Below are positions 21,623-28,538 of a DNA stretch of 28,538 nucleotides, piece by piece. The DNA is from Candidatus Iainarchaeum sp. (GTDB taxonomy: Archaea; Iainarchaeota; Iainarchaeia; JAADDC01), in contig JASUTF010000011.1 in the NCBI GenBank assembly GCA_030445695.1, positions 1-28,538 on the forward strand. Direction: 5' to 3'. How positions within the stretch are numbered: position 1 is the first letter of the stretch; every line of letters starts with the position of its first letter. The position numbers and the translations under genes are program-made. The notes beneath the pieces are model-generated. The model was not told the DNA's origin. It did not search any database and saw nothing but the letters and a program-made list of their open reading frames with translations.

Positions 21623-23926
21623 ATGCCTGAAACCCCAACAGTTGAGTACGTCAAGCACCCGCTCATAAAGCCGAAAACAGTGGAAGCACGGCTCTACCAG
21701 CAGCTCATAACGGTCAATGTCCTGGAAAAGGGCAACACCTTGGTCGTAGCTCCCACCGCTCTGGGCAAAACGATTATAGCAGCCCTGGTTGCTGCCGAAC
21801 GCCTCAAGCAGCACCCCGATGGGAAGGTGCTCATGCTGGCACCCACCAAACCGCTGGCCGTGCAGCACGCCGAGACGTTCCGCCGCGTCATGAATATACC
21901 GGAGGAAAAGATCGTTGTCCTGACCGGCACCACGCCTCCCGAGAAGAGGGAAAAGCTCTGGACCGATGCGAAGATCATCGTGGCCACACCCCAGACCGTG
22001 GAGAACGATATCCTTTCGGGGCGTGCGGATTTGAGCAACGTCGTTCTCGTGGTCTTTGACGAGGCCCACCGAGCAGTGGGCGACTACCCCTACGTGTTTA
22101 TAGCGAAGGAGTACATGCGATCGGCGAAGCATCCCCTGATCCTTGCCCTGACGGCGTCCCCGGGCGGTACGGAGGAGAAGATCCACGAGGTGCGCCAGAA
22201 CCTCTTCATAAGGAACATAGAGATCAAGACGCCGGACGATCCCGATGTCAGACCCTACGTGAAGGACATCTTCGTGCACTGGGTGGGCGTTCCCCTGCCC
22301 GACGAGTTCCGCGAGATAAAGCGGCTTCTGGAGAACGCCATGCGGGTACGTCTCCGCCGTCTGAAGGAGATCGGAGTGGTTTCTTCCGCGGATCTACACG
22401 CATACTCAAAGAAGGACTTTATCGGTATGCAGGAGAAGATACAACAGCTCATACAGGAGAACCCGGATCGGGAGGAGCTCTACGAGGCACTCCAGCGTGT
22501 TGCCGAGATACTGAAAATACACCACGCCCTCGAACTCCTCGAGTCACAGGGTATAACGGCTCTTCACCGTTACTTCGAGCGTATGGAGCTTCGTTCAGTC
22601 CAGCCAAGAGCCCCCCGATCGCTCAGGAACGTTCTCCTTGACCCGGCGGTGAAGGAGGCAGCCCGCATAACGAAGGAGCTCTTCCACAAGGGATACGAGC
22701 ATCCGAAGCTCGAAAAACTCAGGGAACTCCTTTCCACGTTCTTTGCGAAGAATCCGGATGCGAGGGCAATCGTCTTCGTTCAGTACCGTGACACGGCTCA
22801 GCGGATCGTCGAGGAGCTGAACAGGGTGGAAGGGATCAGGGCAGTCCGGTTCGTGGGCCAGGCAACGAAGGAGGGCGACCGTGGCCTTTCCCAGAGAGAG
22901 CAGCAGAGAATCCTTCAGGAGTTCAGGGAGGGCAAGTATAACGTGCTCGTTGCGACGTCCGTTGCCGAAGAGGGATTGGACATACCTGCGGTGGACCTCG
23001 TTGTTTTCTACGAGCCGGTCCCGTCGGAAATCCGACATATTCAGCGCAGGGGAAGGACGGGCCGCTTCGATGCGGGCCGCGTGTATATCCTCGTGACGAA
23101 GGGCACGAGGGATGAGGCGTACTACTGGGCAGCCCGTGCCAGAGAGCGGAAGATGGTAGAGACGCTGAAAAAGCTCAGAAAAACACTTGAAATCGTTCAT
23201 GATAAGGGCCAGAAGACAATAACGGAGTTTGTTCGCCCCGAGAAGCCGAGGGATATCGTGACCGTTCTCGTGGACCACCGTGAAAGGGCTTCCGGTGTGA
23301 TACATGCCCTCCGGGAGTTCGGGGACGTTATCATACAGGTCAAGGATCTCCCCGTTGGCGACTACGTTGTTTCGGATCGTGTGGCCATTGAACGCAAGAG
23401 CGCCGCCGATTTTGTCCAGTCGATCATCGACGGGCGTCTCTTCGAGCAGGCATCAAAGCTTGTGGATCACTTCGCGAAGCCGGTAATCATCGTGGAGGGT
23501 GAAAGCGTTTATACTGTGCGTAACGTTCATCCCAATGCCATTCGCGGTGCCATCGCGTCCCTCGTTGTTGACTACGGGATTCCGGTCATCTTCACACGGA
23601 ACGAAAGGGAGACAGCTGCGTTTATTCGGGCAATTGCCCGCAGGGAGCAGTTGGAACTGAACAGGGAGCCGCGGCTCCGTGGCGAGAAAAGAATTCTATC
23701 GTTACCGGAGATGCAGCAGTTTATCGTGGAGTCCCTCCCATACGTCGGCCCGAAACTCGCAAAACAGCTGTTAAAGCACTTCGGCACGGTGGAGCGCGTA
23801 TTTACCGCATCTGAGCGTGAACTTGCACAGGTAGAGGGCATAGGGCCCAAGAGGGCAAAGGAGATCCGGAGGGTCCTGACAGAACCGTACCAAGCCGAGG
23901 GAGATAAAGAAGGTATGCTTAAATAG
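21623..23926 (+). CDS. hef: Hef helicase/nuclease
   Basis: A 767-aa fusion of an SF2 helicase and an XPF/Mus81-type nuclease, the archaeal FANCM homologue that processes stalled replication forks. Helicase: LYQQL, APTALGKT (residues 43-50, Walker A), DEAH near 146, ALTASPGG, VFVQYRDTA, ATSVAEEGLDIP and QRRGRTGR. The last 220 residues form the nuclease (VDHRERAS, GDYVVSDRVAIERKSAADF near 575-595) and a double helix-hairpin-helix (LPYVGPKLAKQLLKHFG; VEGIGPKRAKEI). Full length and intact catalytic residues suggest an active enzyme. ATG 21623 lies about 26 nt after GTATTAATC (21592-21600). A palindrome CCATATATGG (21610-21619) between box and start may be an operator. Confidence 0.97.
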   Translation: MPETPTVEYVKHPLIKPKTVEARLYQQLITVNVLEKGNTLVVAPTALGKTIIAALVAAERLKQHPDGKVLMLAPTKPLAVQHAETFRRVMNIPEEKIVVLTGTTPPEKREKLWTDAKIIVATPQTVENDILSGRADLSNVVLVVFDEAHRAVGDYPYVFIAKEYMRSAKHPLILALTASPGGTEEKIHEVRQNLFIRNIEIKTPDDPDVRPYVKDIFVHWVGVPLPDEFREIKRLLENAMRVRLRRLKEIGVVSSADLHAYSKKDFIGMQEKIQQLIQENPDREELYEALQRVAEILKIHHALELLESQGITALHRYFERMELRSVQPRAPRSLRNVLLDPAVKEAARITKELFHKGYEHPKLEKLRELLSTFFAKNPDARAIVFVQYRDTAQRIVEELNRVEGIRAVRFVGQATKEGDRGLSQREQQRILQEFREGKYNVLVATSVAEEGLDIPAVDLVVFYEPVPSEIRHIQRRGRTGRFDAGRVYILVTKGTRDEAYYWAARARERKMVETLKKLRKTLEIVHDKGQKTITEFVRPEKPRDIVTVLVDHRERASGVIHALREFGDVIIQVKDLPVGDYVVSDRVAIERKSAADFVQSIIDGRLFEQASKLVDHFAKPVIIVEGESVYTVRNVHPNAIRGAIASLVVDYGIPVIFTRNERETAAFIRAIARREQLELNREPRLRGEKRILSLPEMQQFIVESLPYVGPKLAKQLLKHFGTVERVFTASERELAQVEGIGPKRAKEIRRVLTEPYQAEGDKEGMLK

Positions 23927-23948
23927 CGTCAGGTTATACCTTATTCTC

Positions 23949-24377
23949 GTGCGTGGAGTATCGGAGATGTTGGTTGCGGTACTTACCATGCTGATAGCGC
24001 TCGCGCTTGTGATATTCTATGCGGTGTGGGCATGGGGCACGACGAGCAGGGTGACTGTAAGGTCTGGTGATGAGCTTTCGTCCACTCTGCTCCCGACCAT
24101 ACGAATCGCAGCAGTATCGGCATCTTACGACTCCAACAGCAATGAAGCAAACATATCGGTAATCATTACACCAACGGTTGAGGCAAACAGCGCTACAGTC
24201 GTTTTATCCACGTTTTCTGGTGTAACACGGGCGGTGGTGGACGGGAACGTTACGTGCTATGACGATTACTGCATCATTTATGCAAGGGCTACAGTGCCTT
24301 CTGGAGATTACCGCGTTTCCGTGCATCTGCCGGACGGCAGGAGCGATGAGTATCTGTATCCCGTGCGCATGAGCTAG
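23949..24377 (+). CDS. Archaeal type IV pilin-like secreted protein
   Basis: A 142-aa protein with a class III signal sequence: MRG followed by VSEMLVAVLTMLIALALVIFYAVWAWG, so prepilin peptidase would cut after Gly3. The rest is a small beta-rich extracellular domain with two cysteines (CYDDYC) and many Ser, Thr and Val residues. This layout matches archaeal pilins/archaellin-like proteins (DUF1628-type). No other pilus genes are in the window. The GTG start is favoured by an AT box TGCTTAAATAG (23917-23927) about 26 nt upstream, within the end of hef. Confidence 0.8.
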   Translation: MRGVSEMLVAVLTMLIALALVIFYAVWAWGTTSRVTVRSGDELSSTLLPTIRIAAVSASYDSNSNEANISVIITPTVEANSATVVLSTFSGVTRAVVDGNVTCYDDYCIIYARATVPSGDYRVSVHLPDGRSDEYLYPVRMS

Positions 24378-24384
24378 CACAACC

Positions 24385-24449
24385 CTTATAAATCTTCTTA
24401 ACCGCCTATTGTAAGGTAGAGTTCACACTCTTCTCTGGAGGTGTTATGA
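24385..24449 (+). promoter_or_regulatory. Promoter and leader of rps8e
   Basis: CTTATAAAT (24385-24393) is a strong TATA box. The predicted transcript start near 24413 gives a roughly 37-nt leader ending in GGAGGTG (24437-24443), 6 nt before a TTG start. This is one of the few clearly leadered genes here, in line with high expression of a ribosomal protein. Confidence 0.6.
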
Positions 24450-24839
24450 TTGGCAGTTTGGCATGGCAAAAGCAGGCGACTGTTCACGGGCGGTCTTCGC
24501 CGCACACTCAGGGCCAGAATGAAGAGGAAGTATGAGATGGGCAGAATCACGGTTCACACAGTCCTTGCAGACGAGGAGGAGCGCAAGGTAATCCGTGTTC
24601 GCGGCGGTAACTACAAGGTCCGCGTCAGGAAGGCAGCCTACGCCAACGTGGCGGACCCGAAGACCGGTACGGTCAAGAAGGTGAAGATCCTGTCCCTCGT
24701 GGAGAACAGGGCTCACCGCCACTTCATCCGATCCGGCGTTATTACAAAGGGGGCTATAATTGAGACGGAACTTGGCAAGGCACGTGTAACGTCCAGACCG
24801 AACCAGCACGGCGTTGTCAACGCCGTCCTTATTCAATAA
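24450..24839 (+). CDS. rps8e: Ribosomal protein S8e
   Basis: A 129-aa archaeal/eukaryotic-type small-subunit protein eS8. It begins VWHGKSRRLFTGGLRRTLRARMKRKYEMG and contains VRVRGGNYKVRVRKA, the typical S8e fold. The start codon is TTG at 24450, chosen because a strong GGAGGTG site lies 6 nt upstream and the conserved N-terminus begins immediately. It is followed closely by gar1 and tfb, all in one direction; the gap to gar1 is only 29 nt, so co-transcription is likely. Length and motifs are normal. Confidence 0.96.
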   Translation: MAVWHGKSRRLFTGGLRRTLRARMKRKYEMGRITVHTVLADEEERKVIRVRGGNYKVRVRKAAYANVADPKTGTVKKVKILSLVENRAHRHFIRSGVITKGAIIETELGKARVTSRPNQHGVVNAVLIQ

Positions 24840-24868
24840 TTTTACGGCCGTTTTCGTAAGGTGGTTAG

Positions 24869-25132
24869 GTGAGGAGCGGGACCATGACATTTAAAAATCT
24901 TTCGCCGGTGGGTAAATATCTGCACACCGTTAATCGCTATCACGTGATTCGTGGGGACGGAAAAAACGTGCCGAAGATCGGCGCACCGCTCTACAGCCGT
25001 GACGGAAAAAAGCTCGGCGTTGTGGCTGACGTGTTCGGTCCCGTCTCCCGCCCTTACGTGCTGGTGAAAGGTAAAAAAGCCCAGGAGTACTTTGCCCGTC
25101 CGTCGGACCTCCTGGGCAAGACGGGGGTATGA
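24869..25132 (+). CDS. gar1: H/ACA ribonucleoprotein subunit Gar1
   Basis: An 87-aa Gar1-like protein of the H/ACA pseudouridylation complex. The core runs PVGKYLHTVNRYHVIRG, PKIGAPLYSRDGKKLGVVADVFGPVSRPYVLVK, a beta-barrel pattern (IGxxLYxxxGKKxGxVxDVFGPVxxPYVxVK) diagnostic of Gar1. Gar1 promotes substrate turnover with Cbf5, Nop10 and L7Ae. GTG 24869 is preceded by AAGGTGG, and ATG 24884 is an alternative. Its TGA overlaps the tfb ATG (ATGA), giving translational coupling with a transcription factor, an association known from other archaea. Confidence 0.9.
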   Translation: MRSGTMTFKNLSPVGKYLHTVNRYHVIRGDGKNVPKIGAPLYSRDGKKLGVVADVFGPVSRPYVLVKGKKAQEYFARPSDLLGKTGV

Positions 25133-26046
25133 TCATGGGTGAAAAGCTTGTCTGTCCGGAATGTGGTTCTCACAAGATCGTCTACGACCGCGCCCGTGGC
25201 GAGTGGGTGTGCCGCGAGTGCGGTTATGTGTTCGACGAGCCGGCAGTGGACTCTGGGCCCGAGTGGAGGGCCTTTGACTCCGAGCAGATGGAGGCAAGAG
25301 CAAGAACCGGTGCACCCATGAAGGAGACGAAGATCGGAAAGGGCCTGACAACGATAATTGACATGCACAACCGCGATACCCGCGGCTCCCAGCTCGCTCA
25401 GACCACAAAGGCCCAGATGTTCCGCCTGCGCAAGTGGCACAAGAGGACTACGGTTTCCTCATCCATGGAGAGAAACCTTTCCGTCGCACTCACCGAGATA
25501 AAGCGCATCGGCTCTTACCTGAACCTACCGGACGGCATAATCGAGGAAGCGGCAGCCCTCTACCGCAAGGCAGTGGAAAAGGGCCTGATCAGGGGCCGTC
25601 TAATTGAGGCGGTGGTTGCAGCCGTTATTTACGCTGTCTGCCGCATCTATGGGATCCCCAGAACCCTTGACGAGATCGCGGAGGCGTCTGGCCTGTCCAA
25701 GAAGGACATCGGAAGGACGTACAGGTTCATTGTCAACGAGCTGAAACTAAAGGTCCCACTGACCAACCCTGTATACTACGTGCCAAAGTTCGCCAGCGCT
25801 CTCGGTCTCTCCGGTGAAGTGCAGGAGGAAGCGATTCGCATCCTGCAGAAAGCCATAGAGAAGGGCCTTCTTTCAGGAAGGGGCCCAACAGGGGTTGCGG
25901 CGGCAGCGGTCTACATCGCGGCCCTCCTGAAGGGAGAGAGAAGGACCCAGAAGGAAGTTGCAGACGTTGCAGGGGTCACAGAGGTAACAATCCGCAACCG
26001 CTACCGCGAGTTAAAGAAGGAGCTGGGTATTCCCGTGAATGCCTAA
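25129..26046 (+). CDS. tfb: Transcription initiation factor TFB
   Basis: A 305-aa TFIIB homologue that bridges TBP-DNA and RNA polymerase. The N-terminal zinc ribbon has C9, C12, C28 and C31 (CPECGSHKIV ... CRECGYVF). The B-finger/linker region follows (EWRAFDSEQMEARARTG). Two cyclin repeats come next, about residues 115-200 (AAALYRKAVEKGLIRGR) and 210-300 (EEAIRILQKAIEKGLLSGRGPTGVAAAAVYIAALL). All elements of a functional factor are present. ATG 25129 overlaps the gar1 stop; ATG 25135 is a minor alternative. The 3' end overlaps the convergent 109-aa gene by 4 nt. Confidence 0.97.
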   Translation: MIMGEKLVCPECGSHKIVYDRARGEWVCRECGYVFDEPAVDSGPEWRAFDSEQMEARARTGAPMKETKIGKGLTTIIDMHNRDTRGSQLAQTTKAQMFRLRKWHKRTTVSSSMERNLSVALTEIKRIGSYLNLPDGIIEEAAALYRKAVEKGLIRGRLIEAVVAAVIYAVCRIYGIPRTLDEIAEASGLSKKDIGRTYRFIVNELKLKVPLTNPVYYVPKFASALGLSGEVQEEAIRILQKAIEKGLLSGRGPTGVAAAAVYIAALLKGERRTQKEVADVAGVTEVTIRNRYRELKKELGIPVNA

Positions 26047-26372
26047 ACAACGAACTCCTCTATTCTCATAATTTTTTCTTCTGGAAGAAACGCCGCGAGG
26101 TATGCCCCGCTGCCCAGTTTTCTCAGGACGATTCTCCCCTCTAATCCATCAGGCACGGCAATGACAGTGTTCATAAAATCCGGTAACCGCTCTGCAAGCG
26201 TTCTTGCATACGTCACGACCGTGTTCGCAAGCCGGATATTCACATCGCCCCTTATCGGGGCCAGGATTTCATTATCGTAGATTACGTATACGTAATTGGT
26301 ACCCAGAAACTTCTTCACCCGCTCGAGATATACATACACCGACTCGCCGGGCCGCACGTCCGGAACATCCAT
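26043..26372 (-). CDS. Uncharacterised small protein (109 aa), roadblock-like fold possible
   Basis: A 109-aa protein I cannot assign. Its strand-helix pattern (YVYVIYDNEILAPIRGD, a long helix ANTVVTYARTLAERLP, FMNTVIAVPDGLEGRIVLRKLGSGAYLAAFLP) resembles roadblock/LC7 domains, which bind small GTPases in archaea. This is pattern inference only. ATG 26372 is chosen over an upstream TTG because CTCTTAAAC (26394-26402) is centred about 25 nt before it. The promoter therefore sits right after the tRNA-Pro-linked element (copy 2), mirroring the arrangement after tRNA-Glu. Confidence 0.65.
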   Translation of the reverse strand: MDVPDVRPGESVYVYLERVKKFLGTNYVYVIYDNEILAPIRGDVNIRLANTVVTYARTLAERLPDFMNTVIAVPDGLEGRIVLRKLGSGAYLAAFLPEEKIMRIEEFVV

Positions 26373-26420
26373 CAATAAATAACCGTCCTCCGCGTTTAAG
26401 AGCAACTAAGAATGTGCAGG

Positions 26421-26515
26421 TTATGGGGCCGCAGGGGCACATTTCATTGGGCCGCGAACGCGGCCACGGGTTCTTCGAACCCGTACCCACAACTGGGATC
26501 GGGCATAATAGGAAG
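26421..26515 (-). mobile_element. Putative tRNA-3'-end-associated mini-element, copy 2
   Basis: Downstream of tRNA-Pro, about 95 nt hold the 51-nt core (26440-26490, minus strand) with the same two hairpins as copy 1. Only two bases differ: one turns a G-C pair into G-U in copy 1 and the other lies in a loop. An imperfect copy of the tRNA-Pro 3' end (26421-26437; 16 matches plus one inserted base against 26516-26531) follows the core. The duplicate matches tRNA-Pro, not tRNA-Glu, so each copy carries the tail of its own host tRNA. The interval between tRNA and core differs from copy 1 in sequence and length. Confidence 0.55.
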
Positions 26516-26518
26516 TTA

Positions 26519-26594
26519 TGGGGCCGCGGGGATTTGAACCCCGGATCTCAGGCTCCCAAAGCCTGAATGCTGGGCCAGGCTACACCACGGCCCC
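26519..26594 (-). tRNA. tRNA-Pro (TGG)
   Basis: A 76-nt cloverleaf on the minus strand. The acceptor GGGGCCG pairs with CGGCCCC, followed by discriminator A. The anticodon stem CAGGC/GCCTG closes the loop TTTGGGA with anticodon TGG. The T arm is CGGGGTTCAAATCCCCG. CCA is not encoded. Confidence 0.95.
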
Positions 26595-26616
26595 GGTCAG
26601 ATTCGGCTACTTGTGA

Positions 26617-27123
26617 TTATGGATGCTTTTTCTTAAAACCCTTGTGCAGTTCCCTGCGGAGATTAACGGACTCGCGTGCCAGGCGTGTCAGATCCAGAAC
26701 GTGTTCGAACAGGATGCGGAGATAGCTGCTCCTGTGGATTTTCCACTCCTCTTCGAGCTTTTTTACAAGGTTTTCGAACTCGGAAATCGTCTTTGCCTCT
26801 GACGCAGCCCCTTCCACAGCATCCAGGTCAATTATAATCTTGTGTGCTATGAATCTCGGCAGGTTTTGCAAGAACAAGTATCTCTTTTGCTCGATCTTCC
26901 CAATGTGCCCCAGAAACTCTTCCGGTTCCCTCGTGTGTGCGTGGTCTATGAAAACGGGCAAGACATTGTCGTCATCGGAGATTTTGAACTTCAAATGCAG
27001 ATTGTTTTTGCGTTTTGAGCGGATTGCAATGTGGTAGTGTGTTTTTCTCCTTTCCCTGAGTTTAATTGCTATCCAATCGGGTTCGTCGATCCTGCCGTCG
27101 TGGTGGTGGATGCGGATACTCAT
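26617..27123 (-). CDS. Uncharacterised protein (168 aa)
   Basis: A 168-aa protein without a recognised family. The N-terminal half is beta-rich with a histidine-rich start (SIRIHHHDGR), DWIAIKLRERRKTHYHIAIRSKRK and an acidic loop SDDDN. The C-terminal half is helical and basic (EEEWKIHRSSYLRILFEHVLDLTRLARESVNLRREL, KKKHP end). A nucleic-acid-binding role is conceivable from the charge. ATG 27123 overlaps the GNAT stop (ATGA), so it is the last gene of the operon, ending 23 nt before the tRNA-Pro gene. Confidence 0.72.
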   Translation of the reverse strand: MSIRIHHHDGRIDEPDWIAIKLRERRKTHYHIAIRSKRKNNLHLKFKISDDDNVLPVFIDHAHTREPEEFLGHIGKIEQKRYLFLQNLPRFIAHKIIIDLDAVEGAASEAKTISEFENLVKKLEEEWKIHRSSYLRILFEHVLDLTRLARESVNLRRELHKGFKKKHP

Positions 27124-27572
27124 AGTTCCATCTCCCACTTCAGTATTCCTTCGTGTTCTTTTGTAACTTGGAATCCATGTTTTTTGTATATCGCGTTTGC
27201 CACATCATTATCCTTCTTGGAGTAGATAATCGCACGGCGGAAACCCGTTGCCCGCAAAAACCGGATAGCGAACTCGAACAACTTCTTCCCGATCCCTTTC
27301 CCTCGCATCTCGGGCCTAACGGCAAAGCCAGCAATGATCGCGGTGTGTTCGTCCTCCAGCGACGGTTCCATATCTATAAACCCGGCAAACTTCCCGTCTA
27401 CCTCCGCTATGAAGAAGTAGTATCTGTGCATGCGCTCGAGGAAGAACGCGTCGGGGTGCTCGATGTAAGGAAACTCCCGGCTGCCCAGCGCGATGACCTC
27501 CCACCGGTCCTTCTCTTCTACCGGTCTTATTCTGACAGGTATTCCACTATCTCCTGCTCCGATACTGCACAC
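27120..27572 (-). CDS. GNAT-family N-acetyltransferase
   Basis: A 150-aa acetyltransferase of the GNAT superfamily. RIRPVEEKDRWEVIAL is the usual N-terminal strand and helix. AGFAVRPEMRGKGIGKKLFEFAI contains the acetyl-CoA-binding RGKGIG loop. Near the end is AIYKKHGFQVTKEHEG. The acceptor substrate is unknown. The only usable in-frame start is GTG 27572, which adds 12 residues before the domain and overlaps the PIN-like gene by 46 nt. That is a long overlap, so a non-standard start closer to 27533 is possible. Confidence 0.87.
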   Translation of the reverse strand: MCSIGAGDSGIPVRIRPVEEKDRWEVIALGSREFPYIEHPDAFFLERMHRYYFFIAEVDGKFAGFIDMEPSLEDEHTAIIAGFAVRPEMRGKGIGKKLFEFAIRFLRATGFRRAIIYSKKDNDVANAIYKKHGFQVTKEHEGILKWEMEL

Positions 27573-28168
27573 CCCGCATACTTGAGTGCATACATGGCAG
27601 CTTCAACGAAATCCTTTCCCCTCTGCAGTATTCCTTCCTCATGGGCATATGCAACGAGATCCACCGAACGAAGCATGAGAACGTCCCCTACGATCTCCTG
27701 CAGTTTCTCCGCGTTCTCATGATCCATTTTAACTCGCCCGCCTGTTCTTATTCTTAGCAGATCCTTTAATTCGAGGGGATCTTCGATGAGCAGGCGGATC
27801 GTGCGCTCATCCACAAGCATGGCGTGGTCTGTCAGGGTTGCAAGGGCTATCGCTTCCGCCTCTCCCCGCTGTATGATCTTCAGGGGGCGGTTCCGGATGA
27901 AATACGTGTTGTTCGCTATGTGCTGGACCTTTGCCGCGATCTCCTCTCCCTTCTCACCGAGTGCTGTCTCTTTCAATATACCTCTGGCGATGTAGTCGCC
28001 TATTCTGAGTGCCGAGAGCTTGTAGTGTTTCGTGTGCCGCGGGAACAGGGATACCTCGTTCACCACCCAAGGGGGCAGCAGAAACTCGAATGGCAGTTTC
28101 TCCAGTAGCCAGAGGAAGCACGTGTTCGACATGGAAATCAGGGGACCGGCGTCAACCACTATTCGCAT
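27527..28168 (-). CDS. PIN-like domain protein (predicted ribonuclease)
   Basis: A 213-aa protein beginning IVVDAGPLISM, with acidic residues D6, E38 (VVNEVS), the QRGEAEAIALA segment (E103/E105) and D120 (LVDERTIRLL). This spacing is that of PIN nucleases (DUF3368-like), which use a cluster of acids to bind Mg2+ and cleave RNA. The C-terminal 80 residues are an additional helical domain. No separate antitoxin is recognisable, though the partial gene upstream is overlapped by 17 nt and could be a partner. GAGGAGG just before the ATG is its ribosome-binding site. Confidence 0.8.
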   Translation of the reverse strand: MRIVVDAGPLISMSNTCFLWLLEKLPFEFLLPPWVVNEVSLFPRHTKHYKLSALRIGDYIARGILKETALGEKGEEIAAKVQHIANNTYFIRNRPLKIIQRGEAEAIALATLTDHAMLVDERTIRLLIEDPLELKDLLRIRTGGRVKMDHENAEKLQEIVGDVLMLRSVDLVAYAHEEGILQRGKDFVEAAMYALKYAGCAVSEQEIVEYLSE

Positions 28169-28538
28169 GCTGCATCCTCCTCAGCGCCTCAATCCTTTCT
28201 TTTATGCCGATCCTCGGTATGTGCTCGTCGTGGACCTTCATTTTGCCGATATAGTCCAGCAGGTCGTTCTTGTCCGCGTCGAAGAGATGTGCGGCAATGC
28301 TGGTGGAGATGCCGACGGAGTATGCTATGGCTGCCATCTTTGAGCGTGCCTTGTCCATGATGTTCTTGACGAAGTGTCCGTCTTCCTCGTCGATCCTGCG
28401 TATGGTTCGCTCCACGCGTTCGATTACGTTGGTCTCCCGGCCCATTTCTGCGTCTCTCAGCGCGGATATGATGGCGTTTCTGTACCTCGGCCAGTTGGGC
28501 GACTGCTTGAAGTGCGGCTTGGCCAGAATCTTGGACAG
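28152..28538 (-). CDS. Partial uncharacterised gene running off the window
   Basis: The frame is open from the stop at 28152 to the window edge, encoding at least 128 residues. No start is needed at the internal ATG 28445, because the 31 codons before it also read as protein (KILAKPHFKQSPNWPRYRNA). The visible part is helical and charged (VERTIRRIDEEDGHFVKNI; IAYSVGISTSIAAHLFDADKN). No family was recognised. It overlaps the start of the PIN-like gene and so belongs to the same operon. Confidence 0.75.
   Translation of the reverse strand: MSKILAKPHFKQSPNWPRYRNAIISALRDAEMGRETNVIERVERTIRRIDEEDGHFVKNIMDKARSKMAAIAYSVGISTSIAAHLFDADKNDLLDYIGKMKVHDEHIPRIGIKERIEALRRMQHANSG

Noticed and set aside
1-28538. 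CRISPR array or full-size transposon
   Set aside because: No regularly spaced direct repeats, cas genes, transposase or integrase motifs were seen on either strand.

Overview
This window is archaeal and looks euryarchaeal. It carries a TATA-binding protein, TFB, an archaeal histone, Gar1, ribosomal protein S8e, an aCPSF2-type beta-CASP nuclease, a full-length Hef (helicase plus XPF-type nuclease), isopentenyl phosphate kinase, a GAPOR-like tungsten oxidoreductase and an archaeal triosephosphate isomerase. Full-length Hef and GAPOR point to a Euryarchaeota lineage, probably anaerobic. I cannot name the genus. Genes are tightly packed, many start with GTG, and most first-in-operon genes have an AT-rich TATA-like box centred about 25 nt before the start codon. 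This implies leaderless transcripts. Downstream genes in operons use ATGA-type overlaps or GGAGGTG/GGTGATC Shine-Dalgarno sites.

Layout. 1-2.5 kb: HerA-like ATPase, TBP, a stand-alone 5S rRNA gene and an MgtC-like membrane protein. 2.5-6.1 kb (minus): a 487-aa protein with a nucleotidyltransferase-like motif, then a corA plus 385-aa helical-protein operon, with tRNA-Asp(GTC) between them. 6.2-11.2 kb: isopentenyl phosphate kinase, a CMP-kinase-like protein, GAPOR, a PfkB sugar kinase and triosephosphate isomerase, which form a lower-glycolysis neighbourhood. 11.1-12.8 kb: a THUMP-domain RNA methyltransferase broken by one extra G, and a DUF2283/DUF4258 pair. 12.8-15 kb: tatD, a 30-aa membrane microprotein and aCPSF2, followed by a probable box C/D sRNA. 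15-17.3 kb: two helical unknowns, an HTH regulator and a Nudix hydrolase. 17.3-17.6 kb: tRNA-Glu(CTC) with an unusual downstream element. 17.6-21.2 kb: uncharacterised genes, including a winged-helix-like protein in operon with two related helical proteins, a predicted zinc metallopeptidase and a second metallo-beta-lactamase nuclease. 21.2-26 kb: histone, Hef, pilin-like protein, S8e, and gar1-tfb. 26-28.5 kb (minus): a small unknown, a second copy of the tRNA-linked element beside tRNA-Pro(TGG), and an operon of an unknown, GNAT, PIN-like and a truncated gene at the window edge.

The most unusual signals are three. First, a 51-nt double-hairpin sequence occurs twice (49 of 51 identical). Each copy lies between a tRNA gene and an imperfect copy of that same tRNA's 3' end, as a small tRNA-targeting mobile element would leave. 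Second, four divergent gene pairs share one near-palindromic TATA box placed almost exactly midway between two start codons 49-55 nt apart. Third, small genes are hidden between the larger ones: the C/D sRNA and the microprotein. No CRISPR array and no intact transposase or integrase was seen.
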